From the NCBI GenBank assembly GCA_017305555.1, contig JAFKKM010000025.1, positions 1-64,000 on the forward strand: a DNA stretch of 64,000 nt, read 5' to 3'. The position numbers and the translations under genes are program-made. The stretch's first letter is position 1; the number at the start of each line of letters is the position of its first letter. The stretch is from Hyphomicrobiales bacterium (GTDB lineage Bacteria; Pseudomonadota; Alphaproteobacteria; Rhizobiales; Xanthobacteraceae). Under the pieces are notes generated by a model that saw only the letters and a program-made list of their open reading frames with translations, ran no database searches and was not told the DNA's origin. Positions 1 to 8,218 of the stretch are shown here, piece after piece.

Positions 1-1109
1 AGGGCGTGCGCGTCAAGGGCTACGCAGCGACGCCGTCGCTGACCCGCGCCAACGCGCTCGGGCAATACCTGTTCGTCAACGGCCGCCCGGTGCGCGACAA
101 GCTGATCGTCGGCGCGGTGCGCGCGGCCTACGCCGACTATCTGCCGCGCGACCGTCATCCGGTGCTGGCGCTGTTCGTCACGCTCGATCCGCAGGAGGTC
201 GATGCCAATGTGCATCCGGCCAAGACCGAAGTGCGCTTCCGCAACGCGGGCCTGGTGCGCGCGCTGATCGTTCATGCGCTGAAGGATGGCCTCGCGCGCG
301 AGGGCCAGCGTACGGCGGCGAACAGCGACGGCGCGGCGCTCGCCTCGTTCCGCCCGGCCTTCTCGCCGCGCCCCGCGAACTGGGACTGGCGACGCTCGCC
401 GGCCTCGCCCGCGTTTGCCTATGACCGCGCGCCGGAGTTCGCCGAACGCGCGCAGCCGGCATTCGATGTCGGCGCGCCCTCCGCCGACGTGCGCTTCGAG
501 GCGGCAGCGCCCGCGCCAGATATGCTCGACCGTCCGCTCGGCGCGGCGCGCACGCAGATCCACGAGAATTACATCGTGGCGCAAACCCGCGACGGCCTGA
601 TCGTGGTCGACCAACACGCCGCGCATGAGCGCATCGTCTATGAGCGACTGAAAGCCTCGCTCGCAGAGAACGGCGTGCAGCGGCAGATGCTGCTGATCCC
701 GGAGATCGTCGAACTCGACGAGGCCACGGTGGAGAAACTGCTGGCGCGCACCGACGAACTGGGACAATTCGGCCTCGCCATCGAATCCTTCGGCCCCGGC
801 GCGGTGGCTGTGCGCGAGACGCCGTCGCTGCTGGGCCGAGCCAATGCGGCGGGACTGCTGCGCGATCTCGCCGAGCACATGGCGGAATGGGACGAAGCGC
901 TGCCGCTGGAGCGGCGGCTGCTGCACGTCGCCGCCACCATGGCCTGCCACGGCTCGGTGCGTTCGGGGCGCATCCTCAAGCCGGAGGAAATGAACGCGCT
1001 GCTGCGCGAGATGGAAGCGACGCCGAATTCCGGCCAATGCAACCACGGGCGCCCGACGTATGTGGAATTGAAGCTCGCGGATATCGAGAAGCTGTTCGGG
1101 CGGAGGTAG
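1..1109 (+). CDS. mutL: DNA mismatch repair protein MutL, C-terminal part (5' end outside window)
   Basis: MutL couples mismatch recognition by MutS to strand incision and repair. The reading frame is already open at the left edge, so the N-terminal ATPase region is mostly outside the window and about 368 residues are visible. FVNGRPVRD (about visible residue 23) and NVHPAKTEVRF (about 68) belong to the end of the ATPase/transducer domain. After a low-complexity Pro/Arg/Ala linker comes the dimerisation/endonuclease domain, with DQHAAHERIVYE near 202, ACHGSVR near 313 and CNHGRP near 345. In MutL proteins that nick DNA themselves these three motifs bind metal, which fits an organism lacking MutH. 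A REPIN-like repeat follows the stop. Confidence 0.96.
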   Translation, partial: GVRVKGYAATPSLTRANALGQYLFVNGRPVRDKLIVGAVRAAYADYLPRDRHPVLALFVTLDPQEVDANVHPAKTEVRFRNAGLVRALIVHALKDGLAREGQRTAANSDGAALASFRPAFSPRPANWDWRRSPASPAFAYDRAPEFAERAQPAFDVGAPSADVRFEAAAPAPDMLDRPLGAARTQIHENYIVAQTRDGLIVVDQHAAHERIVYERLKASLAENGVQRQMLLIPEIVELDEATVEKLLARTDELGQFGLAIESFGPGAVAVRETPSLLGRANAAGLLRDLAEHMAEWDEALPLERRLLHVAATMACHGSVRSGRILKPEEMNALLREMEATPNSGQCNHGRPTYVELKLADIEKLFGRR

Positions 1110-1165
1110 AGATTGATGGTTTTCGGACTATCATGAGAAGCGTGAGCTTCAATACAGCTCCGAGT

Positions 1166-1283
1166 CGGACCCGCGCAGGCGGGGACCCATAACCCCTAGC
1201 CTCAGTTTTTACAAAAGAAACTAGCTCTGGTGAGAGAGCCGAACCGCTGCGGCGTCTGGGTCCCCGCCTGCGCGGGGACGACG
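1166..1283. repeat. REPIN-like palindromic repeat, copy 1
   Basis: The two ends are inverted copies of a GC-rich arm. Each arm can fold alone as a hairpin (CCCCGC/GCGGGG around a 4-nt loop), and the arms can also pair with each other. The right arm (about 1251-1283) is intact. The left arm has two substitutions, reading GACCCGCG where the other copies read GTCCCCGCG. The inner flanks CCCATAACC and GTCTGGGTCC are shared with the copies at 4865 and 55070. It lies in the convergent gap between mutL and a minus-strand gene. Confidence 0.85.
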
Positions 1284-1336
1284 ATCTTCGTGTTGAAGGT
1301 CCGTCTACAAAACCAACCTTCAACCAATGGCAAATA

Positions 1337-2995
1337 TCACACCGCGCGATCGACCATCACTTCGATCAGTTTCGTGCCGGGACGCGCGAAAGCATCCGTG
1401 AGCTGCGGCTTCAACGCGCGCGGATCGTCGATGCGCAGCGCTTCAGCGCCGAGCGAACGCGCGAGGCCGGTGAAGTCCACCGGCGGATCGACGAAATCCA
1501 TGCCGACGTAATTGTCGTCCTTGTGGAACGCGAGCAGCCGCTGCTTGATGATGCGATAGCCGCCGTTGTTCACGATCACCACGTTGAGCGGCAGCTTGTT
1601 GCGCGCCGCGGTCCACAGCGCCTGGATCGAATACATCGCGCTGCCGTCGCCGGAGAAGCAAACCACCGGCCGTCCCGGTTGCGCCAGGCTGACGCCGACC
1701 GAGGCCGGCACGCCCCAGCCGATGCCGCCGGACGCCAGCGCGTGATAGCCGTAGCGATCGCGATGCGCGCGCAGCGCCGGCATGTAGCGCGACGACGTCA
1801 AGGCTTCGTCGACGAGGATGGCGTTCGCCGGCATCGCATCCACCACCTGCAACGCCAGCCAATCCGGATCGATCGGCGTGCGGTCGCCGCGCGCGGTGAT
1901 TTCCGTCACAAGCTGTGCGCGGCGCGCAGTCCAGTTCTTCGCCGCGAGCGCCGCGATGCTCGCCTTGGCGCGCGAGGATAACGCTGCGCCGCCGGCCGCC
2001 ACCAGCGCCGGCGTCAACGCGCGCAGCGTCTCGCCGACGTCAGCCTTCATTGCGATCTCAACCGGAAAATTCTTGGCGATGTCCCAATCGACCAGCCCGA
2101 TCTGCACCAGCGGCATGTTCGCGGGCAGCGGCTCGACTTCGCTGTGCACCGACATCCGCAACGGATCGGCGCCGAGCACGATCGCAAGATCGTAAGCCGA
2201 CAACAGATCGCGCACCTGCGTCTGCACCCGCGACAGCGCGCCCATGAAGCACGGATGCTCGGAGAGGAAGTGCGAGCCATACGGCGCCGACTGCTGATAG
2301 ACCGGCGCACCGAGCCGGCTTGCGAAATCCGCAGCCTCCTGCAACGCATCGCTTTTGACGATCTCGTCGCCGACGATGATCACCGGCCGCTCCGCTTTCA
2401 ACAGCCGTTGCGCCAGCGTCTGCACCGCCTCGTCCGACGGGCGCACCCGTGTATCGATCCGCGTCGATGCGCCCAGTTCGATGCCGGCTTCGGCGTTGAG
2501 GATATCGCCCGGCAGCGAGATGAACACCGGCCCGGTCGGCGGCGTGGTGGCGATCTTGGCGGCGCGGCGCACGATGCGCGGCAGGTCTTCCAGCCGCGTC
2601 ACTTCCACCGCCCATTTCACCAGCGGCTCCGCCATCCGCACCAGCGGCCCATAGAGCAGCGGCTCCATCAAACCGTGGCCCTGCTCCTGCTGGCCGGCGG
2701 TGAGGATCATCGGCGTGCCGGTGAATTGCGCGTTGTAGAGCGAGCCCATGGCGTTGCCGAGCCCCGGCGCGACATGGACGTTGCACGCCACCAACCGCCC
2801 CGAGGCGCGGCTGTAGCCGTCGGCGATGGCGACCACGAGGCTCTCCTGCATCGCCATCACGTAAGTCAGATCCGGGTGATCCTTCAGCGCGTGCATGATC
2901 GGCAGTTCGGTGGTGCCCGGATTGCCGAACAGATGGGTGATGCCCTCGTCCTTGAGCAAAGCCAGGAATGCGGAACGGCCGGTGATGCGATTCAT
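1337..2995 (-). CDS. ThDP-dependent decarboxylase, benzoylformate decarboxylase-like
   Basis: A 552-residue thiamine-diphosphate enzyme of the acetolactate synthase/benzoylformate decarboxylase superfamily. Glu51 in MAMQESLVVAIADGYSR is the expected cofactor-activating glutamate. The ThDP/metal motif begins GDGSAMYS at 449 and ends near VNNGGY at 480. The N-terminal FGNPGTTELP and CNVHVAPGLGNAMG stretches resemble benzoylformate decarboxylase (MdlC). His74 matches its catalytic His70, His284 may match His281, and Thr28 stands where MdlC has Ser26. That supports a 2-oxo-acid decarboxylase or lyase rather than a biosynthetic acetolactate synthase, but the substrate cannot be read from sequence. 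An SDR gene lies 123 bp upstream on the same strand and could be co-transcribed. Confidence 0.85.
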   Translation of the reverse strand: MNRITGRSAFLALLKDEGITHLFGNPGTTELPIMHALKDHPDLTYVMAMQESLVVAIADGYSRASGRLVACNVHVAPGLGNAMGSLYNAQFTGTPMILTAGQQEQGHGLMEPLLYGPLVRMAEPLVKWAVEVTRLEDLPRIVRRAAKIATTPPTGPVFISLPGDILNAEAGIELGASTRIDTRVRPSDEAVQTLAQRLLKAERPVIIVGDEIVKSDALQEAADFASRLGAPVYQQSAPYGSHFLSEHPCFMGALSRVQTQVRDLLSAYDLAIVLGADPLRMSVHSEVEPLPANMPLVQIGLVDWDIAKNFPVEIAMKADVGETLRALTPALVAAGGAALSSRAKASIAALAAKNWTARRAQLVTEITARGDRTPIDPDWLALQVVDAMPANAILVDEALTSSRYMPALRAHRDRYGYHALASGGIGWGVPASVGVSLAQPGRPVVCFSGDGSAMYSIQALWTAARNKLPLNVVIVNNGGYRIIKQRLLAFHKDDNYVGMDFVDPPVDFTGLARSLGAEALRIDDPRALKPQLTDAFARPGTKLIEVMVDRAV

Positions 2996-3118
2996 GAAGG
3001 TCTCCGGAGATTCGACGAGATATTCGCCGCCACCGCATCATGACCGATCCGGATTCTCGCACAAGAAAGGTGGCTCATGGCTGCCCTGCGGCGAGCGCGA
3101 CCGTTCGTTCAACGGCGA

Positions 3119-3994
3119 CTATCCGCCGGTGGCAAAGCCCGGATACAGCGTCATACCGCCGTCGACGAACAACGTCGCGCCCGTTACGTAGTCGGCGGCA
3201 TCCGACGCCAGCCACACCGCCGCCTGCGCGATATCGTCCGGCTCGCCGATCCGCTTGTAAGGCACCAGCGTCATCAGATCGCGATACGCCTCCGGGGTCT
3301 GCCAAGCCGCGGTATTGATCGGCGTCTGGATCGCGCCGGGCGCAATGCTGTTGACGCGAATCCGATACGGCGCAAGCTCCTGCGCGATGCTCTTCATCAG
3401 CAACATCACGCCGCCTTTCGACGCCGCATAATTCGCATGTCCCGCCCACGGGATTTCCTGATGCACCGAACTCATGCAGATGATTTTTCCGGCGGCGAGC
3501 GAGATGTCGTCGACGACGCCGCGCCGCTTGAATTCGCGCGCCGCCGCGCGGGTGCATAGAAACTGCCCGGTGAGGTTGACGCCAATCACCGTATTCCATT
3601 GCGCGAGCGTCATTTGATCGAACGGCGCATCGCGTTGCAGCCCGGCGTTGCTGACCACGACATGCAGCGTGCCGAAGTGATCGATCGCCCGCGCGAACAT
3701 CGCGGTCACCTCGTCCTCGCGGCTGACATCAGCCTTCAGCGCGATCGCGCGCCGGCCCATGCCCTCAACGGCGTGCGCCACCTCCTCCGCCGCTTCGGGG
3801 TTGACGACGTAATTGACGACGACGTCGGCGCCGGCCGCCGCCAGCCCCAGCGCGACCGCCTTGCCGATGCCGGAATTGGCGCCGGTCACCAGAGCCGGTT
3901 GTCCGGTCAGAGTCGTCCGATAGCGGACGTGGGGAATGCGTCGCGTATCGGGCTCGGCCGGCGCAGCGGGGTCTTGTGGCGTTGGATCGGTCAC
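3119..3994 (-). CDS. SDR family oxidoreductase (glucose 1-dehydrogenase-like)
   Basis: A classical short-chain dehydrogenase/reductase of 291 residues. It has the cofactor motif TGANSGIG at 37-44, NAG at 116-118 and a catalytic Ser(175/176)-Tyr189-Lys193 set within MSSVHQE...YAASKGG. The C-terminus carries the usual YVTGATLFVDGGM. The first 30 residues are Pro/Ala/Asp-rich and lie before the Rossmann fold. The long NYVVNPEAAEEV segment after beta-2 suggests NADP preference and resembles glucose 1-dehydrogenase-type SDRs; the substrate is unproven. Its position just upstream of the ThDP decarboxylase on the same strand suggests a shared pathway, perhaps oxidation of an aldehyde or alcohol. Confidence 0.85.
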   Translation of the reverse strand: MTDPTPQDPAAPAEPDTRRIPHVRYRTTLTGQPALVTGANSGIGKAVALGLAAAGADVVVNYVVNPEAAEEVAHAVEGMGRRAIALKADVSREDEVTAMFARAIDHFGTLHVVVSNAGLQRDAPFDQMTLAQWNTVIGVNLTGQFLCTRAAAREFKRRGVVDDISLAAGKIICMSSVHQEIPWAGHANYAASKGGVMLLMKSIAQELAPYRIRVNSIAPGAIQTPINTAAWQTPEAYRDLMTLVPYKRIGEPDDIAQAAVWLASDAADYVTGATLFVDGGMTLYPGFATGG

Positions 3995-4208
3995 GATGAT
4001 GCCTGCGGATTGATGCGGATGGGATGGACCAACCTGCGATCGCCCGCGCGGGTTCCCTTCGAACCGCAGCGGACCGCTTCACCTTTCCGGGACTACATCC
4101 TTGTTGCCGCAAAATGCATCCTGGCCATGCCTTAAAAGATATATCTATAATATTGCTTTTAGCCGTCCGCTGGATTAGGTTGGGATCATGAAGATGAAGG
4201 AGAACGCA

Positions 4209-4385
4209 ATGTCATCTGGCTCTTCAATCGGCGCAGCACTCGCATGGCCGTTTCTGCTGCCGGGTAACATCGCCTGCGACGTGCTCGGCCTGCCCCGCTC
4301 TGAATACAGCGACCTGATCCGGATGCTGGTGAATTCGCTGGTCTGGACCGTGCTCGGCGTCATCGTCGTGGCGCTGGTGGTCTGA
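4209..4385 (+). CDS. small predicted membrane protein, 58 aa
   Basis: A short ORF ending in one strongly hydrophobic helix (LVNSLVWTVLGVIVVALVV), with a weaker hydrophobic patch (AALAWPFLLPG) near the N-terminus. I chose ATG 4209 rather than the in-frame ATG at 4188 because AAGGAG lies six bases before it. An AT-rich patch at about 4135-4160, TATCTATAATATTGC, stands out in this GC-rich DNA and could hold a promoter. Function is unknown; the arrangement suggests an inner-membrane miniprotein. Confidence 0.6.
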   Translation: MSSGSSIGAALAWPFLLPGNIACDVLGLPRSEYSDLIRMLVNSLVWTVLGVIVVALVV

Positions 4386-4493
4386 CCTCCGCTTACAACG
4401 CAGCCGCATCGTGCAACATCGCCGGATAGGCCGGCGTGAGTGCTGGCGCGCGGCTCCTATCCTGAACAACAACCCGAACGCGGAGTTGCGACG

Positions 4494-4832
4494 ATGACAT
4501 TTGTCGTCACCGACAACTGTATCAAGTGCAAGTACATGGACTGCGTCGAAGTCTGTCCGGTGGACTGCTTCTACGAAGGCGAGAACATGCTGGTGATCCA
4601 TCCGGACGAATGCATCGATTGCGGCGTCTGCGAGCCGGAATGTCCGGCGGAAGCGATCTTGCCGGATTCGACACCGGGGCTGGAAAGCTGGCTGCAACTC
4701 AACGCCGAATACGCGCCGCAGTGGCCCAACATCACCCAGAAACGCGACCCGCCCCCCGACGCCAAGGCGTTCGATGGCGTGAAAGACAAGCTGAAGCAGT
4801 TCTTCTCGCCGAAGCCGGGGCAAGGGGATTGA
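4494..4832 (+). CDS. fdxA: 7Fe-8S ferredoxin FdxA
   Basis: A 112-residue seven-iron ferredoxin, a soluble electron carrier with one 3Fe-4S and one 4Fe-4S cluster. The cysteines fit: C9, C17 and C21 with C50 for one cluster, C25, C40, C43 and C46 for the other, and an extra C12. The C-terminal extension ([19 protein letters not shown]) is typical of alphaproteobacterial FdxA. The start was set at ATG 4494 because the conserved [12 protein letters not shown] begins there; an earlier in-frame start would add an unconserved leader. It is monocistronic and followed by a REPIN-like repeat. Confidence 0.96.
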   Translation: MTFVVTDNCIKCKYMDCVEVCPVDCFYEGENMLVIHPDECIDCGVCEPECPAEAILPDSTPGLESWLQLNAEYAPQWPNITQKRDPPPDAKAFDGVKDKLKQFFSPKPGQGD

Positions 4833-4864
4833 GAGGCTTGGTGGCTCGGTCGTGCAACACCAAA

Positions 4865-4998
4865 GTCGTCGTCCCCGCGCAGGCGGGGACCCATAACCTC
4901 TGACGGTTGTGGTGAGAACAATACCTATCAAAGTTACTCGCGTCACCCACATCACAAGCGACACGGCGTCTGGGTCCCCGCCTGCGCGGGGACGACGC
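4865..4998. repeat. REPIN-like palindromic repeat, copy 2
   Basis: The most regular of the three copies. The left arm (about 4866-4895) and right arm (about 4963-4998) are perfect inverted repeats over at least 17 bp around CCCCGCGCAGGCGGGGA, followed inward by CCCATAACC and GTCTGGGTCC. The spacer is about 70 nt. Each arm can also fold alone as CCCCGC-GCAG-GCGGGG. It sits between fdxA and metY. Confidence 0.9.
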
Positions 4999-5110
4999 TG
5001 AGGTTGGTGAGACGCCTTGCGACGCACTCGCCACCGGCCCGATAGGCCCCTAACATTCCCCGGCGAAATGTGGCATAGGCGATGATCCTTTCATCGCACG
5101 TTGAGCCGAT

Positions 5111-6406
5111 ATGCCCGCACCGAAACCGCCCGCCTTCGAGACCCTCAGCCTCTATGCCGGCCAGCATCCGGACCCGGTCACCGGATCGCGCGCGGTCCCG
5201 ATCTACCAGACCACGTCGTTCATGTTTCAGGACGCCGACCACGCGGCGGCGCTGTTCAACCTGGAACGCCCCGGCCACATTTATACCCGCATCTCCAACC
5301 CGACGGTGTCGGTGCTGGAGGAGCGCATCGCGGCGCTGGAGGGTGGCGTCGGCGCGGTCTGCACCGCCAGCGGCATGGCGGCGCTGCATCTCGCCATCGC
5401 CACGCTGGTGAGCGCCGGCGAGCACATCGTCGCCTCGTCGTCGCTCTATGGCGGCTCGATCAACATCCTGACCCACACGCTGCCGCGCTTCGGTATCACC
5501 ACCACCTTCGTCAATCCGCGCGACCATGACGGGATGCGCGCCGCGATCAAGGACAACACGCGGCTGGTGATCGGCGAGACCATCGGCAATCCCGGCATGG
5601 AAGTGCTGGACATTCCGAAGGTGGCGCAGATCGCACACGACGCGAAAATTCCGCTCCTCGTCGACAACACCTTCGCCACGCCGTATCTGAGCCGGCCGAT
5701 CGAACTCGGCGCCGACATCGTGATGAACTCCGCCACCAAATGGCTCGGCGGGCACGGCATCGCCATCGGCGGCGTGCTGGTGGACAGCGGCCGCTTCAAC
5801 TGGCGCGCCTCGGGCAAATTCCCGGTGCTGACCGAACCCTATGCCGGCTACCACGGCATCGTGTTCGACGAGCAGTTCGGCCCGATCGCCTTCATGATGC
5901 GCGCGCGCACCGAGGGCCTGCGCGATTTCGGCGCGTGCCTGTCGCCAACCAACGCCTTCCAGATTCTGCAAGGTATCGAGACGCTCGGCCCGCGCATGGA
6001 TCGCCACATGGCGAACACCAAGGCGGTGCTGGATTTCCTCACCGCCAACAAGGCGGTCGACTGGGTGCTGCATCCCTCGCTGCAAAACCATCCCGACTAC
6101 GAACTGGCGAAGACCTTGCTGCCGCGCGGCGCGGGCTCGATCATCTCGTTCGGCATCAAGGGTGGCCGCGCTGCCGGCAAGAAATTCCTCGAGACACTGC
6201 GCATGATCAGCCATCTCGCCAATGTCGGCGACGCCAAGACCTTGGTGATCCATCCCGGCAGCACCACGCATCAGCAGATGGATGCCGAACAGCTCAAGGC
6301 CGCCGGCATCGGCGAGGAAATGGTGCGGCTCTCGGTCGGCATCGAGGCGGCGCAGGACATCCTCGACGATCTCGGCCAGGCGCTCCGCATCTCGCAGAAG
6401 GTTTAA
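5111..6406 (+). CDS. metY: O-acetylhomoserine aminocarboxypropyltransferase (sulfhydrylase)
   Basis: A PLP enzyme of the Cys/Met-metabolism family, 431 residues, the usual length for O-acetylhomoserine sulfhydrylase. It makes homocysteine directly from O-acetylhomoserine and sulfide. Supporting segments are YAGQHPDPVTGSRAVPIYQT near the N-terminus, YTRISNPT, the SSSLYGGS loop, VDNTFATPYL, and the Schiff-base lysine Lys210 in NSATKWLGGHG. HPGSTTHQQM near the C-terminus is also typical of MetY rather than cystathionine lyases. The next ORF starts 3 bp after the stop, so they are probably co-transcribed. I looked for a SAM riboswitch in the 110-nt leader and found none. Confidence 0.93.
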   Translation: MPAPKPPAFETLSLYAGQHPDPVTGSRAVPIYQTTSFMFQDADHAAALFNLERPGHIYTRISNPTVSVLEERIAALEGGVGAVCTASGMAALHLAIATLVSAGEHIVASSSLYGGSINILTHTLPRFGITTTFVNPRDHDGMRAAIKDNTRLVIGETIGNPGMEVLDIPKVAQIAHDAKIPLLVDNTFATPYLSRPIELGADIVMNSATKWLGGHGIAIGGVLVDSGRFNWRASGKFPVLTEPYAGYHGIVFDEQFGPIAFMMRARTEGLRDFGACLSPTNAFQILQGIETLGPRMDRHMANTKAVLDFLTANKAVDWVLHPSLQNHPDYELAKTLLPRGAGSIISFGIKGGRAAGKKFLETLRMISHLANVGDAKTLVIHPGSTTHQQMDAEQLKAAGIGEEMVRLSVGIEAAQDILDDLGQALRISQKV

Positions 6407-6409
6407 GCC

Positions 6410-7252
6410 ATGCAGCTCAAGGTCAACGGCATCGACACCTTCATCGCCTGCGGCGGACGCGACTTCGACGCATCGCTGCCGACCGTGGTGATGCTGCACG
6501 GCGCGGGCTTCGACTCATCGACGTGGTCGCTGCACAGCCGCTGGTTCGCGCATCACGGCTACAATCTTCTCGCGCCCGACCTGCCGGGCCACGGCCATTC
6601 CGGCGGCAAGCCGCTCGGCAGCATCGCGGAGCTGGCCGACTGGACCGCGGCGCTGATCGCAGCGGCCAAGGCCGCCGATTTCCCGGCCGAAATCACCGTG
6701 GTGATTTCCAACAAGCCGGATGCCGCCGGCCTCGCCAAGGCGAAAGAGAACAACATCACAACACTGGTGATCGACAGCACGCCGTTCGGCAAGGACCGCG
6801 CGGCGTTCGAGGCGGCGTTACAGGCGGCGCTCGATCAACATGGTATCGAAGTTATCTGTCTCGGCGGTTTCATGCGCTTGCTGACTACCGAATTCGTCGA
6901 GCGTTGGGCGGGCAAGATGCTCAACATCCATCCCTCGCTGCTGCCGTCGTTTCGCGGCCTCGATCCGCATGGTCAGGCATTGCGAGCGGGAGTCAAGATT
7001 TCCGGCGCGACCGTGCATTTCGTCACACCGGAGATGGATGCCGGCCCCATCGTGATGCAGGGCGCGGTCGCGGTGCGCGAGGACGATACGCCCGACACGC
7101 TGGCGGCGCGCGTCCTCGACATCGAGCATCGCATCTATCCGGAGGCACTTCGGTTGGTTGCCAATGGCGATGCGCATATCGACAACGCCGTTTGCAGGAC
7201 AGCTGCAACCGGCAGTCCCGACGATACGCTGATTTCCCCGACGACGATCTAG
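6410..7252 (+). CDS. purN: chimeric ORF: alpha/beta-hydrolase N-terminus fused to PurN lacking its N-terminal loop
   Basis: One 280-residue ORF made of two unrelated parts. Residues 1 to about 80 are an alpha/beta-hydrolase start: VVMLHGAGFDSSTW carries the oxyanion HG motif, and LLAPDLPGHGHSGG follows. It stops before the nucleophile elbow GxSxG. From about residue 81 it is phosphoribosylglycinamide formyltransferase: VVISNKPDAAGLAKA, LGGFMRLL, MLNIHPSLLPSF and GATVHFVTPEMDAGPI. The catalytic triad is present as Asn172, His174 and Asp210, with the same 38-residue spacing as E. coli Asn106-Asp144. The PurN start with the SGxGSN phosphate loop is absent, so GAR binding should be impaired. The junction falls in TAALIAAAKAADFP, which suits either parent. 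It is probably a rearrangement product, but an assembly join cannot be excluded. Confidence 0.85.
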   Translation: MQLKVNGIDTFIACGGRDFDASLPTVVMLHGAGFDSSTWSLHSRWFAHHGYNLLAPDLPGHGHSGGKPLGSIAELADWTAALIAAAKAADFPAEITVVISNKPDAAGLAKAKENNITTLVIDSTPFGKDRAAFEAALQAALDQHGIEVICLGGFMRLLTTEFVERWAGKMLNIHPSLLPSFRGLDPHGQALRAGVKISGATVHFVTPEMDAGPIVMQGAVAVREDDTPDTLAARVLDIEHRIYPEALRLVANGDAHIDNAVCRTAATGSPDDTLISPTTI

Positions 7253-7285
7253 AGGTCGGCGGCAAGAACCGACAAGGACGACGAC

Positions 7286-8218
7286 ATGGCGAAGGTTGCG
7301 ATTGTGGGCTGCGGAGCGATGGGCTCCGTCTATGCCGCGTTGATGACGGATGCCGGCCATGAGGTTCACGCCATCACGCTATGGCCCGACCACGCGGCGG
7401 CGATGGCCGCGAACGGTTTGCGCTGCGAAGGCATTAGCGGCGACCGCACCGTTCGCCTTCATGCATCGACGACGACGGACGGTGTCGGCATCTGCGATCT
7501 CGTCATCATCGCCACCAAGGCATTCGATGTCGAGGCGGCGGCCCGCGCCAGCCTTTCACTGATCGGCCCCGACACAGTGGTGCAATCGATTCAGAACGGA
7601 CTCGGCTCGCCGGAGGTCGCCGCGCCGATCGTCGGCGCGGATCGACTGGCCGTCGGCGTGGTCGGCGGCTTCGGCGCATCGATGCGCGGCCCCGGTCATG
7701 TCCATCACAACGGCATGGAGATGATCCGCTTCGGCGCGTTTTCCGGGCTATCGCGCCGTTCCCTCGAAGCGTCAGCGGCGATCTGGGAATCCGCCGGCTT
7801 CAAGGTGATGTTGTTCGACGACATCAGGCGGATGGTTTGGGAAAAGCTGATCATGAATGTCACCTTTTCCGCCACCTGCTGCACCACCGGATTGACGATC
7901 GGCGAAGTGATGGATGATGCCGATGCGTGGCCAGTGGCGCGCGGCTGCGCCGAGGAAGCCGTCGCGGTCGCGGTCGCTTCCGGCATCAAGCTTGAGGTGG
8001 GCGATCCGATCGCGCATATCCGCAAGCTCGGCGGAAAAATCCCGCACGCCAAGCCGTCGATGCTGCTGGACTATGAGGCCGGGCGGCGGTGCGAGATCGA
8101 CGCCATCAACGGATCGATTCCGCACCTTGGTCAACCGCTCGGGGTGCCCACGCCGGTCAACGATACGCTGGTGCGCGTCATCAGGGCACGCGAACGGGCT
8201 CTGATCAAGTCGCTTTGA
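7286..8218 (+). CDS. 2-dehydropantoate 2-reductase family protein (PanE/ApbA-like)
   Basis: A 310-residue ketopantoate reductase-family protein. It has an N-terminal NADP-binding loop VGCGAMG (7-13), IIATKAF near 75-80, and the C-terminal domain with VWEKLIMN (Lys187, Asn191), where the family's catalytic lysine lies. The end reads EIDAINGSIPHLGQPLGVPTPVN, another family hallmark. Genomes often hold several PanE-like paralogues of unknown substrate, so assignment to pantothenate synthesis is not secure; panB is about 45 kb away in this window. A leader with GACAAGGACGACGAC precedes the ATG. Its 3' end overlaps the convergent TerC gene by 14 bp. Confidence 0.85.
   Translation: MAKVAIVGCGAMGSVYAALMTDAGHEVHAITLWPDHAAAMAANGLRCEGISGDRTVRLHASTTTDGVGICDLVIIATKAFDVEAAARASLSLIGPDTVVQSIQNGLGSPEVAAPIVGADRLAVGVVGGFGASMRGPGHVHHNGMEMIRFGAFSGLSRRSLEASAAIWESAGFKVMLFDDIRRMVWEKLIMNVTFSATCCTTGLTIGEVMDDADAWPVARGCAEEAVAVAVASGIKLEVGDPIAHIRKLGGKIPHAKPSMLLDYEAGRRCEIDAINGSIPHLGQPLGVPTPVNDTLVRVIRARERALIKSL

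Noticed and set aside
4999-5110. Possible SAM-II or SAM-V riboswitch upstream of metY
   Set aside because: I could not find the pseudoknot core in the leader.
4952-6499. A 515-codon minus-strand ORF opposite metY
   Set aside because: Same explanation; MetY is full length with its catalytic lysine.
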